A stretch of 24,756 bases of DNA from Bacteroidales bacterium UBA6340. Lineage in GTDB: Bacteria > Bacteroidota > Bacteroidia > Bacteroidales > Paludibacteraceae. A program made the translations under genes and the position numbers. Below the pieces are notes generated by a model. That model ran no database searches. It was given only the letters and a program-made list of their open reading frames with translations, and had not been told where the DNA came from. The stretch covers positions 59,470 through 84,225 of the forward strand of contig DJSG01000051.1 in assembly GCA_002440265.1 (NCBI GenBank), in the 5' to 3' direction. Shown here in pieces: positions 7,021 to 14,016 of the stretch (its first letter is position 1; every line of letters starts with the position of its first letter).

Positions 7021-7662
7021 ATGAACCAACTCATCATTATAGGTGCCCGTGGCTGGGGACGAGAGGTCTTTGCCGCTGCCAAAGGGACACGAGCCTATCG
7101 TTCCGGAGAGTTTGCTATCAAAGGTTTCCTCGATAGCAAAACAGATGCCTTGGTTGGATTGAAAGGTACCTATCCGCCCGTTCTGTGTGCCCCCGAAGAC
7201 TACACCATACAACCCGATGATGTCTTCTTTGTTGCTATGGGAGAACCCAAATGGCGAAAGTACTATGCCGAGATGTTTGAGCAAAAAGGCGCACGCTTTA
7301 TGACCATTATTTGTGACGGATCCTATGTGAACCCAACAGCCACTATCGGAGAAGGCTCGTTTGTAGCGGGCTGGTCATGCATATCGGACAACGTGGTGCT
7401 GGGTAAGCACACGATTATCCACACTTTCTGCGATTTAGGGCATGATGCGCAGGTTGGGGACTACTCCAGCATTGAGGCATATGCTTTTCTCGGAGGATAT
7501 GCCAAAATGGGACAAGAGTCCGTTATGCATGTACGCTCCACGCTGATTAGGCATAAAAGCATTGGCAATCAGGTGGAGGTGGGGGCAAGCAGTGTTGTCA
7601 TGCGCAATGTGCAAGATGGTATGCATGTCTTTGGCAACCCTGCAAAGCGAATAGACTATTAA
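7021..7662 (+). CDS. PglD/NeuD-like sugar N-acyltransferase (left-handed beta helix)
   Basis: A 213-residue enzyme expected to acylate the amino group of a nucleotide-linked 4-amino sugar. The N-terminal Rossmann-like part starts MNQLIIIGARGWGREV. It is followed by the hexapeptide-repeat beta helix (VNPTATIGEGSFVAGWSC, ISDNVVLGKHTII) and a C-terminal cap ending VFGNPAKRIDY. His141 in LGHDAQVGDY matches the catalytic base of PglD. Most relatives use acetyl-CoA. Here the next gene, 26 nt downstream, is an ACP, followed by condensing enzymes, so the donor may be an acyl-ACP. That point is inference. The start follows the KilA-N remnant directly, and no separate promoter is visible. Confidence 0.85.
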   Translation: MNQLIIIGARGWGREVFAAAKGTRAYRSGEFAIKGFLDSKTDALVGLKGTYPPVLCAPEDYTIQPDDVFFVAMGEPKWRKYYAEMFEQKGARFMTIICDGSYVNPTATIGEGSFVAGWSCISDNVVLGKHTIIHTFCDLGHDAQVGDYSSIEAYAFLGGYAKMGQESVMHVRSTLIRHKSIGNQVEVGASSVVMRNVQDGMHVFGNPAKRIDY

Positions 7663-7688
7663 CACAACTAAAATATAAAGTAAACGTT

Positions 7689-7919
7689 ATGGAATTAAAT
7701 GATTTTGTGGCAAAATTTGCCGAACTGTTTGAAGACATTGACACATCTGATTTCTGTGGTAGCACCGACTTCCGCGACAACGACGAGTGGAGTTCGCTTA
7801 TCGGTCTCAGTGTCATCGCCATGGTGGACGAGGAATACGACGTTACACTCAAAGGTGATGATGTCAAGAACGCCAAGACCATTGAGGATTTGTTCAATGT
7901 CGTAAAAAGCAAACGCTAA
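7689..7919 (+). CDS. Dedicated acyl carrier protein
   Basis: A 76-residue acidic helical protein with the ACP layout. The phosphopantetheine serine is expected in DEWSSLIGLSVIAMVDEEY, where SSL takes the place of the usual DSL. The C-terminal TIEDLFNVV helix is typical. Its stop codon overlaps the next start (TAATG, 1 nt), so translation is coupled to the KAS III gene. Because it sits in a glycan cassette rather than beside fabF/fabD, it probably carries the acyl chain used on the sugar amine and not membrane fatty acids. It will need a 4'-phosphopantetheinyl transferase encoded elsewhere. Confidence 0.9.
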   Translation: MELNDFVAKFAELFEDIDTSDFCGSTDFRDNDEWSSLIGLSVIAMVDEEYDVTLKGDDVKNAKTIEDLFNVVKSKR

Positions 7920-9002
7920 TGGCTTTCCTCGAATTTAAGAACGTCCGCATTGCCGGTATGGCAGCGGGCGTTCCTAAGAACATTGCAGACAACCTGCACC
8001 CCGATGCAATAGACAATATATCTTCTGAGTATTCTCCCGAAGACTTTGTCGCAACCACAGGCGTAAAAGAACGTCGTGTCTCTAAAACGCTTTGCACATC
8101 CGACCTCTGCTATGGGGCTGCCGAAAAACTGATTGCAGACCTCGGCTGGGATAAAAAGGACATTGAGGCTCTGATATTTGTCAGCCAAACACCCGATTAT
8201 ATCTTGCCTGCCACAGCCTGTATCTTGCAAGACCGTCTCGGGCTTAGCAAAGAATGTTATGCCACAGACTGCTCGTTAGGCTGTTCTGGTTGGGTCTATG
8301 GTCTTAGTCAAGCGGTCTCTCTGCTCGCCAATGGGGACATCAGGAAAGCCCTGCTTCTGTGTGGTGATGCCAAGAAACGTTTTGTCGGGGGTGGTCGCGA
8401 CCCTCTGTTCGGCTCTGCCGGTACGGCAACGGCTATTGAATATGCCGAAGGGGCTAAAGGATTTCAATTCCATTTTGGTACAGATGGTAGTGGCTTTGAT
8501 GCCATTATCACTCCCGATGGCGGCAGTCGCTCTCCTTTCAGCGAGGCTTCGTTTGAAAAAGAAGAGATAGACGGCAAACAATATACCCGCCTGATGACCA
8601 GAATGAAAGGAATGGATGTCTTCGGCTTTGGTATCAGCACGGCTCCCAAGTCCGTGAAGAAACTGGCAGAGCACTATGGTTTTGACTATCAGGATGCCGA
8701 CTATTTCATTTTCCATCAAGCCAATATGAAAATGAACAACATGATTGCCAAGAAACTCAAACTGCCAGAGGAGAAAGTCCCCTCGTGTATATATCATTTT
8801 GGCAACACCTCTTCGGCATCTATTCCTATGACTATTGTTAATAATCTGGGGGGGGGTAATAAATAATGTAAAAACTAAGTTCTTCTGTTGCGGTTTTGGA
8901 GTGGGGCTTAGTTGGGGAACTGTGGCTTTTGAAACAGAGAATATCGTGATTTCCGATTTAGTTGAACTTGAAGATACGGAGGTTTCTGCTTATGTCGTAT
9001 AA
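7919..9002 (+). CDS. KAS III-type 3-oxoacyl-ACP synthase, interrupted at a G9 tract
   Basis: A condensing enzyme of the FabH type, joining an acyl-CoA to malonyl-ACP. Cys122 (GCSG), His266 (FHQAN) and Asn296 (GNTSS) form the catalytic triad. As read, the frame ends at 8866 after NNLGGGNK, giving 315 residues. The run of nine G at 8848-8856 is the cause. With eight, the frame continues through NNVKTKFFCCGFGVGLSWG to a stop at 9000-9002, about 360 residues. That tail aligns with the C-terminus of the second synthase (LLLSAFGVGMAWGT). The lost part holds the last core strand and the glycine loop near the active site, so the short form is probably inactive. The intact end overlaps the next start by 11 nt. 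The run could be a phase switch, a fixed mutation, ribosomal slippage or a base-call error. Confidence 0.85.
8848..8856 (+). repeat. Homopolymer run of nine G inside the KAS III gene
   Basis: Nine consecutive G in the last sixth of the reading frame. It is the longest G or C run I noticed in the window. Loss of one G joins the two halves of the gene. Runs of this length are prone to slipped-strand replication. Confidence 0.9.
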
Positions 9003-9750
9003 TCCTGCATACAATCCCTTTTCGCTGGTAGGGAAGACTATCTTAATCACGGGCGCGTCCTCTGGCATCGGGCGTGCTACTGCCATTGAGTGCTCCAAAA
9101 TGGGTGCTACCTGTATCATTACGGGGCGCAATGAGCAACGTTTGCAAGAGACTGTGAACCAATTGATTGGTGAAGGACATCAATACATAGTTGCCGACAT
9201 CGCAACACAAGAAGGCATTGACGAACTTGTCATGCAAACTCCAATCGTAGACGGACTTGTGAACAATGCGGGCATTGGACGTAACAAGCCGATTGCTTTT
9301 TACAAGCAAGAAGATTTGACTTCCGTATTTCAAACCAACACCTTTGCCCCGATGTTGATTACGAAAGCAATGCTCAAAAAGAAGAAAATCAACAAGGGAG
9401 GTTCTATTGTTTTTACATCTTCAATAGCAGCATACCATGCAGATTTAGGCAATGGAATATATGGTTCTTCCAAGGCTGCTTTGGCAGCATATATGCGTTA
9501 TTGCGCAAAAGAATTGGCAGATAAGAGTATTCGGGCAAATTCAATACACCCTGGTATGGTAGAAACGCCTCTTATTCATAGTGGCTCATTTTCGGAAGAG
9601 GACTTGCAGAAAGACATGCAGCGGTATCCTCTAAAACGGTATGGCAAACCAGAGGAGGTTGGGCAACTGATAGTTTATTTATTATCAGATGCTTCTGCTT
9701 GGGTCACAGGTCAGTCTTTTGTTATTGATGGGGGAATCTCACTAAAATAA
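8992..9750 (+). CDS. FabG-like short-chain dehydrogenase/reductase
   Basis: A 252-residue SDR, expected to reduce the 3-oxoacyl-ACP made by the neighbouring synthases to 3-hydroxyacyl-ACP with NAD(P)H. Visible: nucleotide-binding TGASSGIG near residue 20, NNAG, serine in FTSSIAAYHAD, the YxxxK pair Tyr157/Lys161 in YGSSK, and the end VTGQSFVIDGGI. I start it at ATG 8992 (MSYNPAYNPF). An upstream in-frame start at 8962 would overlap the synthase more deeply. The start lies inside the restored 3' end of the upstream synthase gene, so frameshifting there could change coupling. There is no dehydratase gene nearby, so the hydroxyl is probably kept. The second half is somewhat more AT-rich than the first. 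Confidence 0.87.
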   Translation: MSYNPAYNPFSLVGKTILITGASSGIGRATAIECSKMGATCIITGRNEQRLQETVNQLIGEGHQYIVADIATQEGIDELVMQTPIVDGLVNNAGIGRNKPIAFYKQEDLTSVFQTNTFAPMLITKAMLKKKKINKGGSIVFTSSIAAYHADLGNGIYGSSKAALAAYMRYCAKELADKSIRANSIHPGMVETPLIHSGSFSEEDLQKDMQRYPLKRYGKPEEVGQLIVYLLSDASAWVTGQSFVIDGGISLK

Positions 9751-9752
9751 AT

Positions 9753-10814
9753 ATGGCAATCATTTCTTTCAAAGGTGTTGGCATTACTGCCCTTGCTGCG
9801 GCGGTACCTGCGCAAATCATAGACAACTACAAGTACGACTTGGACATTTGGCCCGAAGACGAGGTGCGTCAGGTCGTGGACAAAGTAGGGGTCAAGCAAC
9901 GCCGTTTTGCCGACGAGCAGACTTGTTCCTCCGATTTGTGTTATGCGGCGGCTGAAAAACTGATAGCAGACAACCACATCAATCGGAATGACATAGACTT
10001 GCTGGTGTTTCTCTCGCAAACGCCTGATTACCGGATGCCGGCAACGTCCATTCTGTTGCAAGAGCGTCTGCATCTCCCCACTTCTACAATGGCTTTTGAC
10101 ATCTCGCTTGGCTGTTCCGGATTTTTGAGTGCCTTGACCATTGTCTATTCCATGATGCAAAACAACGGATTTCACAAGGCACTCCTTTTGGACGGGGAGA
10201 CGCGCTCCAAAGTGTACAACCGAAAAGACCGTCGGGAAGCATTCATCTTTGGAGATGCCGGTATTGCCGCTCTCATTGAGCGAGACGACAAATTCACAGA
10301 GTCTCATTTCTCTATCAATTCCGACGGTTCGCGTAGTAACTTGATTATGATACCGGCAGGAGGTTATCGGCACATGAGTTCTGTGGAGACGTTGAAAGAA
10401 AAGGTCGTAGATGAATACGGAAATATCCGTTCTGACGAGAATGGGCACATGAACGGAGCCGATGTCTTTGGTTTTGTTATCAGTGAGGTACCCAAAGACA
10501 TCAAACGCCTGTGCGAAGTCGTTGGCGAGGACATTCATTCCATGGACTACTATGTCTTTCATCAGGCAAATGCTTTTATCAATAATTATGTGGCAAAAAA
10601 GATGAAATTAGACGAATCGAAGATGCCTTGCACAATTGACAAATACGGCAACACCTCGTCCGTTTCTGTGCCCCTCACAATAGTCAGCGAACTCAAAAAC
10701 AAACTCACAGGACACCACAAACTCCTTCTTAGTGCCTTTGGTGTGGGTATGGCATGGGGCACCGCCATCCTACCCTTTGTTGATACCCGCATTAGTGATA
10801 TCGTCGAAGTCTGA
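9753..10814 (+). CDS. KAS III-type 3-oxoacyl-ACP synthase, second copy (intact)
   Basis: A 353-residue paralogue of the synthase at 7919, with catalytic Cys121 (GCSG), His270 (FHQAN) and Asn300 (GNTSS) and an intact C-terminus (LLSAFGVGMAWGT). It starts 2 nt after the reductase stop. It differs from its neighbour around the substrate pocket, for example in the stretch after the Cys (FLSALTIVYSMM). The two may use different starter units or act in series. FabH enzymes of fatty-acid synthesis are normally encoded with plsX/rpmF, which are absent here, so a pathway-specific role fits better. It is the last gene of the cassette; about 480 nt of noncoding repeats follow. Confidence 0.88.
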   Translation: MAIISFKGVGITALAAAVPAQIIDNYKYDLDIWPEDEVRQVVDKVGVKQRRFADEQTCSSDLCYAAAEKLIADNHINRNDIDLLVFLSQTPDYRMPATSILLQERLHLPTSTMAFDISLGCSGFLSALTIVYSMMQNNGFHKALLLDGETRSKVYNRKDRREAFIFGDAGIAALIERDDKFTESHFSINSDGSRSNLIMIPAGGYRHMSSVETLKEKVVDEYGNIRSDENGHMNGADVFGFVISEVPKDIKRLCEVVGEDIHSMDYYVFHQANAFINNYVAKKMKLDESKMPCTIDKYGNTSSVSVPLTIVSELKNKLTGHHKLLLSAFGVGMAWGTAILPFVDTRISDIVEV

Positions 10815-11182
10815 AATGGCAATATACTATCCTCTGTCTCTATGCTGACAAGAGTAGGTGATTGATAGGTGATTAATAGGTAATTCCCGATACTTTGTCG
10901 TATGTATGTCGAATGAATGTACCATATAAATCGGATTAATAGTCAGTAAAGGAGAATTTCTACTTTGTCATTTAACGAGTATGTCTGGAGTAGAAAAATA
11001 ATGCAAATGAATGGTTAATTAACGGAACCCCATACCCGTTAATGTTTTTAATGGTCCTTTATATGGTCTTTAATGGAGAATTCCAATACCATTCATGGAT
11101 AGGAAACCACTTGTCAATGGCTTCTAATCCGAATTTTTATACCAACTTTTTGGATTATATTCCGAAAAATCATACGGATATT
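10815..11182. other. Noncoding stretch with 11-bp periodic repeats
   Basis: No gene is visible. Units stepping by 11 nt begin at 10856: AGGTGATTGAT, AGGTGATTAAT, AGGTAATTCCC, then GATACTTTGTC, GTATGTATGTC and GAATGAATGTA (to 10921). Later, 11040-11085 has TTAATGG/TATATGG motifs spaced 10-12 nt apart. The stretch is AT-rich and separates the acyl cassette from the next promoter. Confidence 0.6.
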
Positions 11183-11212
11183 TTGGATTACAAGAAATAA
11201 TTTGTATCTTTG
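11183..11212 (+). promoter_or_regulatory. Bacteroidota-type promoter of the second glycan block
   Basis: TTG (11183-11185, within TTTTGG), 19 nt, then TATCTTTG (11205-11212). The predicted start near 11219 gives a leader of about 75 nt before the ATG at 11293. Confidence 0.75.
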
Positions 11213-11292
11213 TAGCACTATCGTATAACCATCAACGCACAGCCGCTAACGTGAGCGAAGCGAACCATTGTCGCGGCTCTGCCGTCAACATT

Positions 11293-11706
11293 ATGAGCAA
11301 AGCGAATTTAATAGACCCTGTAGAGAGCCTCAAAGGCAAAATCTCCAAGAAAGGAGAAACCGTTTTCCGTTGCAAGCAATACCGTGACGAGCGCGGCAAG
11401 GTTATTGCTACGGGACCGCAGGAGGCGTATATTGTAGCCAATCCACGCGACCGTAAGAAGAACCCGCCCACGCCTGCCGAGCAGCGTCATCTCGACTTGT
11501 TTGCCGAGGCAAGCCGCCGTACTACTGCCGAGATAGCCCCCGATTCTCCTCGTCGTGCCTATTGGGAGCAGCGTTTCTATGCACAACTCACGCACCCCGA
11601 GCATACTGACCCCGCAGACCCAGCATCTCCCCTCCGCAAAACCTACCACCAACTCAACACCTTCGTCCGCACCACCATCTACAACGACCTCAAAAAGGAA
11701 CGTTGA
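11293..11706 (+). CDS. Small conserved protein of unknown function, copy 2
   Basis: A 137-residue paralogue of the protein at 5205-5654, with the same order of motifs: NLIDPVESLKGKISKKGE, KQYRDERGKVIATG, NPRDRKKNPP, HLDLFAEASR, RRAYWEQRFYAQL, KTYHQLNTFVR. It is basic and probably cytoplasmic, with no signal peptide. I start it at 11293, which matches copy 1; an upstream frame from 11251 gives an unlikely extension. It follows its own promoter (11183-11212) and lies 47 nt before a glycosyltransferase gene. The repeated placement at the head of two glycan blocks is the main clue to its role. Function unknown. Confidence 0.75.
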   Translation: MSKANLIDPVESLKGKISKKGETVFRCKQYRDERGKVIATGPQEAYIVANPRDRKKNPPTPAEQRHLDLFAEASRRTTAEIAPDSPRRAYWEQRFYAQLTHPEHTDPADPASPLRKTYHQLNTFVRTTIYNDLKKER

Positions 11707-11753
11707 AAAGATAGTAATACGATTGAAATGTATAAACAAGAAATAGCCAAGTA

Positions 11754-12677
11754 ATGCAACAAGACAAACATCCCCTCGTAGCCATCAAATGCCTTGTCTT
11801 CAATCACGAACCCTATCTTCGTGATTGTCTCAACGGCTTTGTCATGCAGCAAACCGACTTCCCCTTTGTGGCTATTGTCCACGATGATGCCTCCACAGAC
11901 CACTCTGCCGACATTATTCGCGAATATGCCGCCAAGTACCCCGACATCATACGCCCTATCTACGAAACCGAGAACCAATACTCCAAACCGGACGGCTCTC
12001 TCGGTCGCATTATGAACGCCGCCGTCGATGCCACCGGTGCCAAGTACATCGCTGTGTGCGAAGGCGACGACTACTGGACCGACCCCCGCAAACTCCAAAA
12101 GCAGGTAGATTTCCTGGAATCTCATCCCGATTACTCAATGTGTTTTCATGGGGCAGAGATTTTGAATACTATAGGAATAACTCCATCTATACATTGTACT
12201 GATATAGAGGATAGGGATTATTGTGCTACAGAGGTATTTGAACGTTGGGTGGTTCCGACTGCTTCCATCGTGTACAGAAAGGAGAATGTAGAAGCATACC
12301 CCATTAAACATAAAGAATGGATTTTGTATGGCGATATTATTCTTGTTGAGAAATGCTGTCATGTAGGAAAGATACGTGGCTTTTCCGATTCTATGTCGGT
12401 TTATCGAATGCAGGGGGATAGTATGATTCATAGCCCGCGGTATAAAGCAATTAAACTGCAGAAAGCACCGCTTGGATTTAAGTGTATTTATTTGAATTTT
12501 AACAAAATAGACAAGAATACAATACGTTGGTGCATTTCTCAGGCTTATTATTCGAGATCAAAAGTATCGACACGTCCCATTGTGAAGAGAATATGGGATA
12601 TTTGTTGTAGTTTTTATTGGATGCCCAATATCATGCTGTCTAAAGTGAAAAATAAGTTGGTGTGTTCAAAACACTGA
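11754..12677 (+). CDS. GT2 family glycosyltransferase, mosaic base composition
   Basis: A 307-residue cytoplasmic inverting glycosyltransferase, expected to add one sugar to a lipid-linked surface-glycan unit. The GT-A nucleotide-binding half is clear: VAIKCLVFNHEPYLRDCL, VHDDASTDHSADII and the metal-binding EGDDYWTDP, where sugar donor and Mn/Mg bind. The C-terminal half, after about residue 125 (12130), is AT-rich and lacks motifs I know; this half normally binds the acceptor. The change in base composition is sharp and falls between the donor and acceptor halves, which suggests recombination. Donor and acceptor are unknown. It ends 154 nt before the ATPase gene. Confidence 0.82.
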   Translation: MQQDKHPLVAIKCLVFNHEPYLRDCLNGFVMQQTDFPFVAIVHDDASTDHSADIIREYAAKYPDIIRPIYETENQYSKPDGSLGRIMNAAVDATGAKYIAVCEGDDYWTDPRKLQKQVDFLESHPDYSMCFHGAEILNTIGITPSIHCTDIEDRDYCATEVFERWVVPTASIVYRKENVEAYPIKHKEWILYGDIILVEKCCHVGKIRGFSDSMSVYRMQGDSMIHSPRYKAIKLQKAPLGFKCIYLNFNKIDKNTIRWCISQAYYSRSKVSTRPIVKRIWDICCSFYWMPNIMLSKVKNKLVCSKH

Positions 12678-12688
12678 TTGTTGTTTTG

Positions 12689-12720
12689 TTTGCATACTTC
12701 AACTAAAAACACTATCTTTG
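12689..12720 (+). promoter_or_regulatory. Upstream promoter of the ATPase pair (P1)
   Basis: TTTG (12689-12692), exactly 20 nt, then TATCTTTG (12713-12720). The predicted start is near 12727. Confidence 0.78.
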
Positions 12721-12826
12721 CAACCGACAAAAACAAAAGGACGATGTAGAGCATCAAAATACACCCCGATGGTGTGGTATTTGTATAATCCAAATAAAAA
12801 TCCTATCTTTGCAACCAACAAAAAAA
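12705..12826. repeat. Direct repeat duplicating the promoter -7 region
   Basis: Segments 12705-12735 and 12796-12826 both read AAAAA..CTATCTTTGCAACC followed by (G/A)ACAAAAA, offset by 91 nt. The repeat carries the -7 element and start region but not the -33 element. Each copy has its own -33 TTG at the right spacing. Confidence 0.75.
12780..12811 (+). promoter_or_regulatory. Downstream promoter of the ATPase pair (P2)
   Basis: TTTG (12780-12783), 20 nt, then TATCTTTG (12804-12811). The predicted start near 12818 leaves a leader of only about 14 nt before the ATG at 12832. Confidence 0.78.
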
Positions 12827-12831
12827 GAAGT

Positions 12832-14016
12832 ATGAAACATCTTCACATATATAATTTAGGTCCTCTCAAAGAAGCAAATATTGAGTTGGGGCGTTTTAAC
12901 TTGATAATCGGAAAACAAAGTTCCGGTAAGAGTTGTGTATTGCGTACAGCAAGTTTTTGTGCGTGGGTAGAAAAGCGCATAGCATTGGCTCAGTCTGCTG
13001 AGTATTTTCAGAAAGGAAGTAACTTCCGTGACGATTTAGTGCGATACCATAAAATGGATGGATACTTTGAACGAGACACTTTTATTGCGTATGAAACTGA
13101 TTGCATGAAGTTTGAATACGATAATAAGGTCGAATGTTTTACATTTTCATGGAAAACAAATCGCTTAAATTATAAACGTGCCAAAATATCATATATCCCT
13201 TCTGAACGTAATATAGTTTCATTATTACCGGATTGGAAATCTCAAGTATCTACGTATGATTGTGTACTTGATTTTATGAATGATTGGGATAGTGCGCGTC
13301 GTTATGTCCGACACACACAAGATGTCCTCAATTTGGGTATGAGTTATCATTACAACCCAAAAACGAATGAGGATAAGATGCTGCTGAGAAACAAAAAAGA
13401 ATTATTGCTAAGCAATAGTTCAAGTGGGGTACAATCTCTTATTCCACTATATGTTAGTTTGGATTATTTGGCTAATGGGGTGTATAAAGCAGAACATTCC
13501 ATTACCATAAAACGGACACAGGAACAGCGAGAGCAACTCCAACGACTTTTGAAAGATTTGTATTTTCAAGTTGATCGCCATACGGAGGTGATAGAGAAAT
13601 ACGAGATTGTTCAGAACTTAGAGGGGATTGATTTCCGGTTTGATAATAAATTGGCTGCAGATGAGTTTATGGATATCGTAAATCGGTTTGTGTTAACGCA
13701 ACGCTCTGATGTATATTTGGAAGAGCCAGAGGATAATTTATTTCCTCCGACACAATGTCAATTGATGGATTGGTTGATAGACTTGGCAAAACGTAGAAAA
13801 CATATTGTGTCGTTGTTTGTTACAACTCATAGCCCCTATATACTAACTCATTTGTTAGAACATAAAATACCCGGTTTTAGATTCTTTTTTACATATAAAT
13901 CTCAGGATAAAGATGGATTTGTTGTGCGTACTGCTACTGATGCAGAAATTGATGAAATTTATAATGATGGAGTAGATATGTTCTTCAACTTTGAATCCTA
14001 TATAAAAAATGAGTAA
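12832..14016 (+). CDS. ABC-type (AAA_15/AAA_21-like) ATPase of a two-gene module
   Basis: A 394-residue SMC/RecF-like ATPase. Walker A GKQSSGKS is at residues 27-34, the ABC signature is in LLLSNSSSGVQSL, Walker B is VYLEEPEDNLFP, and the H-loop is TTHSPYIL. It lacks a long coiled coil and has no transmembrane segment, so it is a soluble ATPase like those of OLD, AbiL, RloA or PARIS systems, not a transporter. I start it at MKHLHIYNLGPL (12832), just after promoter P2; a longer frame from a TTG at 12718 would overlap the promoters. Its end overlaps the partner gene by 8 nt (ATGAGTAA). It is more AT-rich than the flanking glycosyltransferases, which suggests transfer. The ATPase class is firm; the defence role is inference from gene pairing. 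Confidence 0.85.
   Translation: MKHLHIYNLGPLKEANIELGRFNLIIGKQSSGKSCVLRTASFCAWVEKRIALAQSAEYFQKGSNFRDDLVRYHKMDGYFERDTFIAYETDCMKFEYDNKVECFTFSWKTNRLNYKRAKISYIPSERNIVSLLPDWKSQVSTYDCVLDFMNDWDSARRYVRHTQDVLNLGMSYHYNPKTNEDKMLLRNKKELLLSNSSSGVQSLIPLYVSLDYLANGVYKAEHSITIKRTQEQREQLQRLLKDLYFQVDRHTEVIEKYEIVQNLEGIDFRFDNKLAADEFMDIVNRFVLTQRSDVYLEEPEDNLFPPTQCQLMDWLIDLAKRRKHIVSLFVTTHSPYILTHLLEHKIPGFRFFFTYKSQDKDGFVVRTATDAEIDEIYNDGVDMFFNFESYIKNE

Noticed and set aside
12718..12831. Upstream extension of the ATPase gene from a TTG at 12718
   Set aside because: It would translate through promoter P2 and the direct repeat; the protein from 12832 starts in the usual way for this ATPase class.
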